This document shows, piece after piece, positions 26,446-35,460 of a DNA stretch of 64,000 nucleotides. The position numbers and the translations under genes were made by a program. Every line of letters starts with the position of its first letter. Position 1 is the stretch's first letter. The stretch is taken from positions 1,736,001 through 1,800,000 of the forward strand of contig OZ250179.1 of NCBI GenBank assembly GCA_965238125.1. The letters run 5' to 3'. This DNA comes from UBA6623 sp965238125. GTDB lineage: Bacteria > Acidobacteriota > Terriglobia > Bryobacterales > UBA6623. The notes under the pieces were generated by a model that ran no database searches, was not told where the DNA came from, and was given only the letters and a program-made list of their open reading frames with translations.

Positions 26446-28207
26446 CCAACCGCGAGGCGCCTTGTTCGGGCTGCAAGGTCTTCTGCTGCTCGCCATGGTT
26501 TGCGGCGTTTACGCCGCCGTTCTGTCCTACATCTTCCCCGGGTACTTCGATCCCTTATACGCGATCCACTCCGACATTTATTTTTCGCCCGGCCTCAGCG
26601 CCCGCAATCCCTCGCTGACGGCTTACCTCGCCTGGCCGCGCCCGGCGGGGTATCTGGCGGCGCACCTGTTCGGCCTGGCGGGAGTACAGGGCTTCATCTT
26701 CATCCTGATTGTTATCACCCTCGTGAGTACGGCGCTGACGGCCGATCTCGTCCAACGCATTATCGGACACCGGCTGCCGCTTATGATGGTGGCCGTCTAC
26801 GCCGGGTTGGTGTTTTCGCATCCCCAGTTTTACGTCAACTATGTTCATGACACGTTGGCGACGCTGTCGTATTTGTACGTGATCGCGGGTATGTGGGCCT
26901 GGTACGCGTATCTTCAGAAACCCGGCCCCTGGCGAAGGGCTCTGTGTGTTGTTCCGTTCGTGCTCGCCGCCTTCACCAAGGAAACCTACTTCGTGACGGC
27001 GGTGTTGTTTTGGGCTGCGCAGGCGTATCTGCGGGGCGGTCGAGTTCGCCGGACGGCCGCCATCATTCTAGGCGTCGTCCTGGTCACCGAGAGCGCGGGG
27101 CTCTATTGGAATTTGCACTCCGGCGAAACCTTCATGCGCCTCGACGACACGTCGAGCGTCTACGCGATGGACTTCTCCCCGTCCTCGATGGCGAACGTGC
27201 TCTGGTTCTATACCAAAGCCCTGATGCCCTGGGGCGTCTTGATCGCGGTGCTCGCGGGCTTCTATGCCGCCTTTCGAGAACGCCGCGTTCTTGTGCCGAT
27301 CGCCACCCTCTGCCTGGGCGGCTTCTGTGCTTTGCTGCCGCACATGCCCCTCCCGCACCACCTCAGCGCGCAATACGCCGCCACCGCCGCGCCATTGGTG
27401 CTGGCGCCGTTCTTATTGGCATCCGCGCCATTCACGGGACTTTCCTTGAACCGGTGGATCTTGGGCGTAGGGGCGGCCGGGTGGCTTGCACTGGTGGTTT
27501 CCCTGCATCAGCCCGACTATGAACAGAACCGCTGGGCCGTCGAACAAGAACGCGTCAACCGCAATTTCATGGACGCCTTCCCGCGTTGGAAGAATCTCCC
27601 GCCGGGCGATCGCCGCATTCTCGTGACCGGTCTGCTCACCCCGGTTCATCCCTTCCATAGCCGGCACTACATCTTGCGCGAATTCGGCCAATCCCGCGAG
27701 TGGACGGTCCTCGTCGCCCGCGACATCCCGCAAAGCCACAAGCCCCCGGTCCAGCTGATCTCCGCGACCGATGTTGACCTGTCAAAGTTCGACCGCATTT
27801 TCGCCTTCGCTCCCGACGGCGGCCTTGACGGCGAATGGTCGGGCCAACAAGCAGCCGCGCTCGATCAGGGCGGGGAAGAAGAGATCCCCGAGACCGACCT
27901 CGTTCTGTTCCCCGCGTTGGGGCCGATTCGAGAAGCCCTCCGCGAAAATCCCGAAGCCTGGTATAAGCGCCAGGAAGCCGGCCTCGTTTACTGGGAGTGG
28001 GACCAAGCCGAACGAGCCGAGAAGATGTTGCTCGAAGCGGTCCGGCGCGGGGGCGCCGCCAACCCATACCCGTATTTCTATCTGGGACAAATCAGCGAAA
28101 GCCGAGGAGCCGGCGATTGGGCCCGACGTTACTACGAGTGGGCCGTCGAGCGTGAGGCGTCTTCTCCCAACCCGGCTTTCCGAGAGGCGCTCGATCGCGT
28201 CAGGTGA
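26429..28207 (+). CDS. Polytopic membrane protein with C-terminal tetratricopeptide-like tail
   Basis: A 592-aa protein from GTG 26429, inside the end of the methyltransferase gene. Roughly ten hydrophobic helices span residues 15-375 (LLLLAMVCGVYAAVLSYIFP, FIFILIVITLVSTAL, PLVLAPFLLASAPFTGL). A conserved-looking acidic loop after helix 1 (YAIHSDIYF) and the general layout recall GT-C glycosyltransferases or O-antigen-type enzymes, but no signature is decisive. The soluble tail (about 390-592) includes YLGQISESRGAGDWARRYYE, a TPR-like helix pair. Probably involved in cell-surface glycan or lipid work with the methyltransferase; that is inference only. Confidence 0.7.
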   Translation: MPPTNDQPRGALFGLQGLLLLAMVCGVYAAVLSYIFPGYFDPLYAIHSDIYFSPGLSARNPSLTAYLAWPRPAGYLAAHLFGLAGVQGFIFILIVITLVSTALTADLVQRIIGHRLPLMMVAVYAGLVFSHPQFYVNYVHDTLATLSYLYVIAGMWAWYAYLQKPGPWRRALCVVPFVLAAFTKETYFVTAVLFWAAQAYLRGGRVRRTAAIILGVVLVTESAGLYWNLHSGETFMRLDDTSSVYAMDFSPSSMANVLWFYTKALMPWGVLIAVLAGFYAAFRERRVLVPIATLCLGGFCALLPHMPLPHHLSAQYAATAAPLVLAPFLLASAPFTGLSLNRWILGVGAAGWLALVVSLHQPDYEQNRWAVEQERVNRNFMDAFPRWKNLPPGDRRILVTGLLTPVHPFHSRHYILREFGQSREWTVLVARDIPQSHKPPVQLISATDVDLSKFDRIFAFAPDGGLDGEWSGQQAAALDQGGEEEIPETDLVLFPALGPIREALRENPEAWYKRQEAGLVYWEWDQAERAEKMLLEAVRRGGAANPYPYFYLGQISESRGAGDWARRYYEWAVEREASSPNPAFREALDRVR

Positions 28208-28549
28208 GGTCGGCGGCCTTCCCCACAGGCTTTAGCCACGGCCGAACTATTCCTTGTACGTCATTGATAATAGGATGGATCGACGAGTTTTGGTTCGTTT
28301 CGTCATTTTGTTGCAGAGGGCTTGTCTTCTCCTTTTGTTTGCCTATCTGGGTGGTGTTCAATCAGCTCGCCTTGCCGGCTCATCAGCGGTGTCGTTGGGG
28401 CGTGCTGTTTGATGTTTGGGTTCGTTTCGTAGCGCGCGGGTTTGGGCAGCCCGGCCCGCGAGGCTCCTGACGCCCTTACCTTCTTGCCATATGGCACACC
28501 GCCGGGGTTTGGTGCGTGAGGCCGATGCAAGAAACAGGGCAGCGAGGCG

Positions 28550-28740
28550 TCGAAGTATCAGCGGTCGGCGCGTGGGGCGAGCGGATGGTTCCTATCGGTC
28601 GATATTTCATCGAATGATTGCTCCTACGCCCCGTCCGGGGCTTCTCGTCATTTGTGGCGGGGACCCCGGCTGAAGCCCGGGGCGACTATCCATGCCCCCT
28701 TCCGGGGGCGGGACACGAGGCCACGAGACATCCCGGCCGC
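28550..28740. repeat. Hairpin-rich intergenic repeat, family B copy 2 (inverse orientation)
   Basis: This is the reverse-oriented counterpart of 8262-8446, with hairpins CCCCGTCCGGGG, CCCCGGCTGAAGCCCGGGG and GCCCCCTTCCGGGGGC and shared linkers (ATTGCTCCTACG, CTTCTCGT, CTATCC). It lies in a 750-base gene-free interval (28208-28958). The remainder of that interval is T/G-rich near 28285-28420 and shows no convincing gene. Confidence 0.75.
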
Positions 28741-28958
28741 AGGACGCGTCCTGTTACCCGTCGCCCGTTTCATTCGCGACGTGCGTAACTTGACAATGCC
28801 GTCTAAGCGGGTCCGTTACTCATTCGTGAACCGACGGATCTGCACCACACAGGCGTTGCTCCGGCCTGAAACTTCAATTGGGGCGGGTTGAGGAATGGGC
28901 AGGCCTGGAGACCTGCCCCACTGGGAACCGGCGCTTCCGGGCAGTGCCGAGAGCAGAG

Positions 28959-30419
28959 TTAAGCGAGTATCTCGGTCACTACCCGCGCGGGATACTGCCC
29001 CGTCAGCCGCTCGTCGAGTCCATCCACGTCATAGGTGAGTTTCTGGAAATCGAGCCCGACTTGGTTGAGCATCGTGGCGTGAAAATCGTGGACGCTGACG
29101 CGGTCCTGGACGGCCTTGTGGCCGATGTCGTCGGTGGCGCCGTGGACATGACCGCCCTTGACGCCGCCCCCGGCCATCCACATACTGAAACCGGCCGGTC
29201 CATGGTCGCGGCCCGCCGTGCCGGCTTCCCCGATTTGCGAAAGCGGCATGCGGCCGAACTCGCCGCCCCAGATCACCAAGGTCGAGTCGAGCAGCCCGCG
29301 CTGCTTAAGGTCTTTGATCAGCGCGCCGACAGGCTTATCGGTCTTGGCGCAAGCGTAACCCAACTCGCGGTCGAGGTTGAGGTGGTTGTCCCAGATCTGA
29401 TGCTCGGTGAAGACCTGGATGAAGCGAACACCGCGTTCGACCAGCCGACGAGCCCGCAGCAGCCGTAGCCCGTAAGAGCGCGTTCGCTCGTCGCCGAGGC
29501 CGTACGCCTCCTTGGTAGCGCCGCTTTCCTGAGAGATGTCCAGCGCGTCGGTGGCGGAAAGCTGCATCTTCGCCGCCAGCTCGTAACTGGCGATGCGGGC
29601 GTCGAGTTGCGGTTGAAACGGCCGCGCCTCGCGATGGCTTTCGCTGAGTCGCCGCAGCATGCGGCGCTCGGCTTCAACGAGCGGTGTGGGTACCTTTTCC
29701 TCGCGTTCGAGGTTCAACACCGGCGGGCCTTCGGAACGGAAGCGCGTGCCTTGATAGACGGGCGGCAGCCAACCGGCCTGCCAATTCTGAACGCCGTTGA
29801 TCGGATACGCGATCGGGTCGTCGAGGACAACGTAGCCCGGCATGTCGTGGTTCTCGCTGCCCAGCCCGTAGACAACCCATGAGCCCAGCGCGGGGCGACC
29901 CGGCAAGGTTCGGCCGGAATGAACGAGGTAAAGCGATGGCTCGTGATTGAAATGCTCGCCGTACATTGAGCGAATCATCGTGATGTCGTCGACCACTTCG
30001 CCGAGATGGGGCATTAGGTCCGAGATCTCCATGCCGCACTTGCCGCGGCGGGAGAACTTATAGGGCGAGGGCATCATGCCCCCGATTTCGTCGGTGAATT
30101 CCAGTTGCGCCACGATGTCGCGCGGGGGCGCGCTGCCGGCGTACTTTTCGAGCAGTGGCTTGTGGTCGAACAGATCCACCTGGCTCGGCCCGCCGTTCAT
30201 GAAGAGGTGAATGACGGATTTTGCCTTGGGCTCAAAGTGCGGCGCGCGGGGCTTCTGATCGTAGGACTCCCGCTCGCCGGTCGACGCGGCCAAGGCGGGG
30301 TTGGCGTCGAACAGGTCATGGCCCAACAGAGAGGCCAGCGCCGCGCCGTGGAGGCCGTCCCCGACGCGCGAGAAGAAATCTCTACGGGAGGGTTTCGCGG
30401 ATGTCTTGTTGTACAGCAT
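28959..30419 (-). CDS. DUF1501 domain-containing protein (module 1)
   Basis: A 486-aa protein from ATG 30419 with a twin-arginine-like start (SRRDFFSRVGDGLHGAALAS), so folded export is likely. DUF1501 landmarks are KSVIHLFMNGGPSQVDLFDH, the metal-site-like WDNHLNLDRELGYACAKTDK, LVIWGGEFGRMPL and AGRDHGPAGFSMWMAGGGVK. The fold is related to the alkaline phosphatase/sulfatase superfamily. No enzymatic activity is firmly established. It is 6 bases after the stop of the cytochrome-like DUF1549/DUF1553 gene, so they form an operon and presumably a secreted or periplasmic complex. Confidence 0.92.
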   Translation of the reverse strand: MLYNKTSAKPSRRDFFSRVGDGLHGAALASLLGHDLFDANPALAASTGERESYDQKPRAPHFEPKAKSVIHLFMNGGPSQVDLFDHKPLLEKYAGSAPPRDIVAQLEFTDEIGGMMPSPYKFSRRGKCGMEISDLMPHLGEVVDDITMIRSMYGEHFNHEPSLYLVHSGRTLPGRPALGSWVVYGLGSENHDMPGYVVLDDPIAYPINGVQNWQAGWLPPVYQGTRFRSEGPPVLNLEREEKVPTPLVEAERRMLRRLSESHREARPFQPQLDARIASYELAAKMQLSATDALDISQESGATKEAYGLGDERTRSYGLRLLRARRLVERGVRFIQVFTEHQIWDNHLNLDRELGYACAKTDKPVGALIKDLKQRGLLDSTLVIWGGEFGRMPLSQIGEAGTAGRDHGPAGFSMWMAGGGVKGGHVHGATDDIGHKAVQDRVSVHDFHATMLNQVGLDFQKLTYDVDGLDERLTGQYPARVVTEILA

Positions 30420-30425
30420 GGCGGG

Positions 30426-33353
30426 TCAGTCGATGTAAACGAACTCGGGCGAATTCAACAGGGCGTGAACAACGGAACCGAGCGCCATCCATTGGGCGGC
30501 CGGCGGACGAGGCCCGTTGTAGCGCGTGTCCTCCAAATGGGTTTTCCAATGCTTGGTCAACTCGACGAGATCGTCGCGGGCGTGCGCATTTTCTTGCTCG
30601 GTCGCGGGCCGCGCCAACACTTGTTCGTAGAGCCGATCAAGCTGCTCGGTGGGATTGCCCGGGTATTGTTCGATCAGCCGACCGGCGAGGTAGCGGGCAT
30701 GATCGAGTATCGCGCCGCCGTTCATCAAATGCAGGGCCTGCGGCGCGACGTTCGATTCGACGCGCTCGGTGCAATTGGGCGACAACTGCGGAGCGTCGAA
30801 GACTTCCAGCATGGTGACCGGCGTGCGTCGTTTCTTCAATACATAGATGGCGCGCCGCCAACCTTGTTTACCCGCATCGGGAACGATGTCGCCATTGTCT
30901 TTCTTGGTAACGGAGATCGGCCGTCCGAAAGGGGTCAAGTCGACGCGCTCGGTCACGCGCAGGATCGAGTCGTGGAGCACTTCGGCGTCCATGCGGCGCA
31001 GCGGCATTCGCGAGAGCAGGATGTTCTTGGGGTCGCCGCTTCGGGCTTGCTCGCTAACAAGGGAGGTCTGGCGGTAGGCCGAGGAGGTCATCATCAGCCG
31101 ATGCAGCGATTTGATGCTCCATTTGTTGCGCACAAACTCGGTCGCCAGCCAGTCGAGCAGTTCGGGATGCGAGGGCCGGGAGCCGGTCTGTCCAAAGTTC
31201 GCGGGCGTTGACACCAGCCCGCGGCCGAAGTGATTCAGCCAAACCCGGTTGACCATCACACGAGCGGTCAGCGGGTGATTCGGTTGCGTCAGCCAACGCG
31301 CGAAGGCCAGGCGGTTGCCGCTGGTCTTGCCGGGTCGAGGCGAGCGGATCTCAAAGGGCTCCAGACTTGCCGGAAACGCCGTGGGAGCGCCCGGGTAGAC
31401 GCGGTCGCCGATCGCCTTGGCGTCGCCGCGCCGCAGCAAGTAGACCGGCGAGGGATCGCCGCCCATGTCGTACAGACCGCGCACTTTCGGCTCCGGCCAC
31501 ATCTTGGCCTTGAGCGCCATGATCTCGGTGTTGATCTTGCCGGCCTCTTCCTTGATCTCCGGGAACGCTTCCGCGATCTGGTGCCATTCACCGTTGGCAT
31601 TAGGGATTTGGAGCAGACTCCTGAACTTTTTGGCCAGGTACTTCTGAACCGGCTTTCTCTCCTTCTTAGGCGTTTGAGCGACTTGGCGAAGATCGTCGCG
31701 GATGTCCTCGGGCAGCGCCTCGAGGCGTCCATCGAGTTTCCTTCGCCAGCGTGGATTGACGATCGCGACGAAGGCGGCTCGGAGGCGTTTGATCTCCTCT
31801 TCAATGGGCTCGTTGAAGCGGGCGGCGGACTTTCGCTCGTCTTCGAGACCGATCTTGATAAAGCGCTCGGTCGGATTGAGCCAATCATAAGGGTCCAAAG
31901 CCGTCTGGAAAACCGCGCCCAGGCGATAGTAGTCGCGCTGCGGGATGGGGTCGTATTTGTGATCGTGGCAGCGCGCGCAACCGATGGTAAGACCCATCAC
32001 CGAGGAGCTGAGAACGTGAATCTCGTCGGAGATGACGGTCATCCGCTCTTCGAGCGAACCGGTGGCCGAGCCGTACGTGCCGTCAGGAGTCAGCCGCAGG
32101 AACCCGGTAGCGGCGAGTGTGTCGACGACCTCTTGCGTGACTTCCTTGACGTTTTCGTAATCGATCAACTCGTCGCCGGCGAGCTGCTCGTGCAGGAACC
32201 GGTCGTAGGGCTTGTCGGCGTTGAGCGCTCGGATCACGTAGTCGCGATAGCGCCAAGCGTGCAGCCGCAGGCGGTCCTCCTCAATGACGCCTTCCGAGTC
32301 GGCATACCCGGCGAGATCGAGCCAGATTTGCGCCCAGCGCTCCCCGTAATGGCGGGAGTCGAGCAGGCGATCGATCAGCCGCTCATAGGCCCCGGGTTGC
32401 TCGTCGCTGAGGAAGGCTGCTATCTGCTCGGGCGTCGGCGGCATGCCGGTCAGGTTGAGAAAGGCTCGCCGCATCAGGACGCGACGATCGGCTTGGGGCG
32501 AAAAGCTCAGTCCTTCGCTCTCCAACTTTTCGAGCACGAATGCGTCGATCGGATTGCGCACCTTCGCCGGGTCTTTGACATTCGGCGGCGCGGGTCGGGT
32601 CGGCGGACGAAGCGACCAAAAATCGCTGCCTTGCGGTTGTGCGTGATGCTCAGCGTCGGCGACAAGGTCATCGGCGTCGGAAAGAGGGGGTTCGGGCAGC
32701 GCGCCGCCGGCGATCCACTTCCGCAGCACCTCGACTTCCGACTCGATTGGCGGGCGGACCTGGCTTTCGAACAGCATGTCGGTAGGCGGCATCTCCTCGC
32801 GGACGATCCGCTGGAACAACAAGCTGTTTTCGGGGTCGCCCGGCACAAGCGCCGGTCCCGAATTGCCGCCCTTCAATCGGGCAGCCAATGTGCGCAGGTC
32901 AAGACCGGCCTCCTGACGCCGCTTGCCGTGGCACTTCGCGCAACGCAGCTGAAAAATCGGCAGGACGTCCTTCTCGGTGACGGGTGGTCCGCTCGCGGCG
33001 GTCTCTTGGTTGAGCCCGTGATCGATCCAACTGCGGATCTGGTCGACTTGGTCGTTGGTCAGTCGGGGATCCATCGGAGGCATCGCACCGCCGACGATCT
33101 TTTCGAGCAGCAGACTGCGGTCGGACGCCCCGGGCGCAACGGCCGCGCCGGACTTGCCGCCTCTGAGGACGCCCTCGACCGAACTCAGATCGAGTTCCCC
33201 TTGGAAGGGCTCTTGCCCGTGGCAGGCGAGGCAACGTTGCTCGAAGATCGGGAGGATCTCGGTCTCAAAAGAAGGCGCCGGAGCCGCCGAAGCGGAGGCG
33301 CCGAAGGCGACTGTTACAAGGCCGAGGAGCGCGAAGAAAGACTTTGCAGGCAC
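30426..33353 (-). CDS. PSC1-type cytochrome c, DUF1549/DUF1553 protein (module 1)
   Basis: About 975 aa with signal peptide (FFALLGLVTVAFGASASAA). Two planctomycete-cytochrome (PSC1) domains carry haem motifs CLACH and CAKCH near residues 38 and 140. DUF1549 follows (PIDAFVLEKLESEGLSFSPQ, ERWAQIWLDLAGYADSEGVI) with a third haem-like CARCHDHKYDP, then DUF1553 (NRVWLNHFGRGLVSTPANFG, FAPAL-type C-terminal region VNSPEFVYID-like end NSPEFVYID). GTG 33353 is preferred because AGGAGG lies 8 bases upstream; GTG 33362 is also in frame. Likely periplasmic, multi-haem, working with the DUF1501 partner. Substrates of such pairs are unproven, although polysaccharide or sugar oxidation has been suggested. 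Confidence 0.92.
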   Translation of the reverse strand: MPAKSFFALLGLVTVAFGASASAAPAPSFETEILPIFEQRCLACHGQEPFQGELDLSSVEGVLRGGKSGAAVAPGASDRSLLLEKIVGGAMPPMDPRLTNDQVDQIRSWIDHGLNQETAASGPPVTEKDVLPIFQLRCAKCHGKRRQEAGLDLRTLAARLKGGNSGPALVPGDPENSLLFQRIVREEMPPTDMLFESQVRPPIESEVEVLRKWIAGGALPEPPLSDADDLVADAEHHAQPQGSDFWSLRPPTRPAPPNVKDPAKVRNPIDAFVLEKLESEGLSFSPQADRRVLMRRAFLNLTGMPPTPEQIAAFLSDEQPGAYERLIDRLLDSRHYGERWAQIWLDLAGYADSEGVIEEDRLRLHAWRYRDYVIRALNADKPYDRFLHEQLAGDELIDYENVKEVTQEVVDTLAATGFLRLTPDGTYGSATGSLEERMTVISDEIHVLSSSVMGLTIGCARCHDHKYDPIPQRDYYRLGAVFQTALDPYDWLNPTERFIKIGLEDERKSAARFNEPIEEEIKRLRAAFVAIVNPRWRRKLDGRLEALPEDIRDDLRQVAQTPKKERKPVQKYLAKKFRSLLQIPNANGEWHQIAEAFPEIKEEAGKINTEIMALKAKMWPEPKVRGLYDMGGDPSPVYLLRRGDAKAIGDRVYPGAPTAFPASLEPFEIRSPRPGKTSGNRLAFARWLTQPNHPLTARVMVNRVWLNHFGRGLVSTPANFGQTGSRPSHPELLDWLATEFVRNKWSIKSLHRLMMTSSAYRQTSLVSEQARSGDPKNILLSRMPLRRMDAEVLHDSILRVTERVDLTPFGRPISVTKKDNGDIVPDAGKQGWRRAIYVLKKRRTPVTMLEVFDAPQLSPNCTERVESNVAPQALHLMNGGAILDHARYLAGRLIEQYPGNPTEQLDRLYEQVLARPATEQENAHARDDLVELTKHWKTHLEDTRYNGPRPPAAQWMALGSVVHALLNSPEFVYID

Positions 33354-33489
33354 CCGTTCCACCCTCCTATGAGCAGATATTCAAAGTATACTCCGACGAA
33401 GCGTCCCGCGGACTGCTGCTATGACCGAAGTTCGGTCTTTTAGGTTGACCTGATGGATTTTGGGTCGCCGGGGGGTAAGAGTGAGGACC

Positions 33490-33614
33490 GGCCGCTTGGC
33501 GGCCGCTCTTTTGGCCCGCCCCAGGCCCCCGAACGACCGGCCCTGCCGGTCGTTCGCCCGTGGGAGGGGGAGCTGTGGTTTGGTAGTGGTGCTCCCTGGG
33601 CTTTGCGCCCAGGG
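33490..33614. repeat. Cluster of three hairpins in the gene-free interval 33354-33860
   Basis: Stem-loops are GGCCGC-3-GCGGCC (33490-33504, followed by CTCTTTT), GAACGACCGGC-3-GCCGGTCGTTC (33531-33555, 11-bp perfect stem) and CCCTGGGC-5-GCCCAGGG (33594-33614). Nothing coding is visible. The dense hairpins between the divergent genes resemble other hairpin-rich repeats in the window, but no second copy was found here. Confidence 0.55.
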
Positions 33615-33860
33615 CTGGTATTATGTCGAGAGGCTTGGTTGGGTTGGCGGTGGAGCCTTGGCCCAATGGGGAGGGCACTTGAGACTTGCTCCGCCGCGGG
33701 CGGTGGGCTGTTTAGGGTCGCTGGATCGGGCTGGGCGGGGAGGTGTAGGAGCTTGACGACAAACACTCTTGTCGGTCGTCGAAAGGCCCTCCGCCTTCAA
33801 CTCTGAGTACGCCGCTATGAGTGAAAAGGCGGACATCCCGAATACGAACAGCTTCCATTT

Positions 33861-34535
33861 GTGCCAAACCTTCCACAAGCTTTGCTCTTCGATTTCGATT
33901 ACACGCTGGCTGATTCCTCGAGCGCGGTGGTCGAGTGCGCCAACCACGCCCTGAAGGGTATGGGTCTCGAACCGGCGTCGCCCGACGCGATCCGCCGCAC
34001 GATCGGTCTCTCGCTGCCCGATACGCTGGCGGCCCTGGCGGGCGAGGAGCATCTCTCGCGAGCACTCGAGTTTCGTCGCTTATGGCGCGAGCTTTCCGAC
34101 CACATCATGGTCAGGGATACGAAGCTGCTCCCGGGGATGGTCGAGGCCCTTGAGCGGTTGCGCGAGAAGGGGCTGAGGCTGGGCATTGTTTCGACCAAGT
34201 ACCGCTCCCGTATCGCAGCCGTGCTGGACCGCGAGGGGGTCGGGCATCTATTCGACACCATCGTCGGGGGCGAGGATGTGAGCGAGCACAAACCTCATCC
34301 CGAAGGTTTGCTGCGGGCGCTGGAACAGCTTGGCTTGGCTGCGTCGGTCACGCTGTATGTTGGAGACAGCACGACCGATGCTTCGGCGGCCGAACGGGCG
34401 GGGGTGGAGTTTATTGCCGTCTTGTCGGGTGTTACCGAAGAGGCGGAGTTCGCGGGTCACCAGACGCGGGCCGTTGTGGGAGGGCTGAGCGAGTTGCAGG
34501 GTTTGCTCGGGTCTTTGGGGTGTGAACGAATCTGA
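33861..34535 (+). CDS. HAD-superfamily hydrolase, phosphoglycolate phosphatase-like
   Basis: A 224-aa protein from GTG 33861. HAD motif I is LLFDFDYTLADSS (Asp nucleophile pair), motif II GIVSTKYRSRI (the usual Thr/Ser), motif III Lys in GGEDVSEHKPHPEGLLRALE and motif IV LYVGDSTTDASAAERAGVEF. The alpha-helical cap (about 20-85) fits the PGPase/beta-phosphoglucomutase branch. Motif I reads DFDYT where DFDGT is usual. It dephosphorylates small molecules in the cytosol; phosphoglycolate is a guess. A family A palindrome follows 70 bases downstream. Confidence 0.9.
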   Translation: MPNLPQALLFDFDYTLADSSSAVVECANHALKGMGLEPASPDAIRRTIGLSLPDTLAALAGEEHLSRALEFRRLWRELSDHIMVRDTKLLPGMVEALERLREKGLRLGIVSTKYRSRIAAVLDREGVGHLFDTIVGGEDVSEHKPHPEGLLRALEQLGLAASVTLYVGDSTTDASAAERAGVEFIAVLSGVTEEAEFAGHQTRAVVGGLSELQGLLGSLGCERI

Positions 34536-34608
34536 ATCGTGGATGCGGCATGCCGAGCCGCTTTCCGAAAATAGGCCCGGAATCTTCCTCGCCGCCGAAG
34601 CCTTCGAT

Positions 34609-34742
34609 GTGGCGTGAGCCTCCAGGCTTGCCGCGCCCCGAGTCATCGGGGCGGGTCCGGATTACCGTGTCGCGAGGGCTCGCGTCATTTGGAGATACGA
34701 ACCGATGAATCGGTTCGCGGCAAGCGTGGACGCTCACGCCAC
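34609..34742. repeat. Long palindromic repeat, family A copy 2 (inverse orientation)
   Basis: Outer arms GTGGCGTGAG (34609-34618) pair with CTCACGCCAC (34733-34742), and the next blocks CTTGCCGCG and CGCGGCAAGC also pair. Internal hairpins appear in the opposite order from copies 1 and 4: GCCCCGAGTCATCGGGGC first, GCGAGGGCTCGC in the middle, CGAACCGATGAATCGGTTCG last. It occupies the interval after the HAD gene. Confidence 0.8.
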
Positions 34743-34798
34743 GTTGCCGCCGCGGACGGCAAAAGTTCGGTCGATCACCATTCCGATCGCGAGGGCAA

Positions 34799-35404
34799 CT
34801 ACTGAATCGTGCTGGCGCCTTGGATGCCGAAATCGTCGCGGATGATGTTGCGGTTGATGTGGCGGTCGAGATTGATGACGTAGGTTTCGGGGGCTCCCAG
34901 TAAGACGGGAGAATGCGTGGCGGCGATGACGCGGAATTTCTTTTGGTCGGTCAGCTCCTGGAGCATCTTCAATACGCGGCGTTGATTCGACTGCGAGAGC
35001 GCCATTTCCGGTTCGTCGAGAAGCAAGACCGTACCGTCGGGCATCGACGGGAACGTGTTGCGGAAAAGCGAAAGCATCACCTGCCCGTGGCTGGCCGTTT
35101 CGACGAACTCCTTCATCTTCGGATCGTCTTCGAACAGGTGAGGCTGAGTGCGCGGGTTATGCTGCTCGGCATCGAACAGCAAAACCTTTTCAATGACGAC
35201 ATCGTCGGGCTTGTGCAGCTTGTAAGCGTAACCTTCGGGCTGTTCGCCCCGCAGAGCGTAAAAGATCGAGTGGAGGAGGGTGGATTTGCCGGAGCCGTTC
35301 TCACCCTCGAGCATGATGAGCGGATGCGAGAGGTCGACGACCATCGGCAGATGGAAGTCGAGGTTCATGAAGATCGGGTGCGAGAGGATTTTGAGATGCA
35401 TCAT
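34799..35404 (-). CDS. Stand-alone ABC/SMC-type ATP-binding protein
   Basis: A 201-aa P-loop protein from a start at 35404. Walker A is LEGENGSGKSTLLHSI, a possible Q-loop/signature region is ETASHGQVMLSLFRNTFP, Walker B is GTVLLLDEPEMALSQSNQRR and the H-loop is VIAATHSPVLLG. The form (short lid, S-Q-x-R after Walker B) resembles the single-domain AAA_15/OLD-type or RecF-like ATPases, not a transporter ATPase. No membrane partner or nuclease gene is adjacent, so it is an orphan. It may be a degraded defence or repair component. Confidence 0.75.
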   Translation of the reverse strand: MMHLKILSHPIFMNLDFHLPMVVDLSHPLIMLEGENGSGKSTLLHSIFYALRGEQPEGYAYKLHKPDDVVIEKVLLFDAEQHNPRTQPHLFEDDPKMKEFVETASHGQVMLSLFRNTFPSMPDGTVLLLDEPEMALSQSNQRRVLKMLQELTDQKKFRVIAATHSPVLLGAPETYVINLDRHINRNIIRDDFGIQGASTIQ

Positions 35405-35460
35405 GGGGGTGTGGGTAAGGGGTCTGATCGGAGCCGACCGCGTGGTACCTTGTCAGGATA

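Noticed and set aside
31230..33443. 737-codon plus-strand frame opposite the module 1 cytochrome gene
   Set aside because: It is an antisense shadow of a GC-rich gene: no recognisable motifs, while the minus-strand frame has CxxCH sites, DUF1549 and DUF1553 landmarks.
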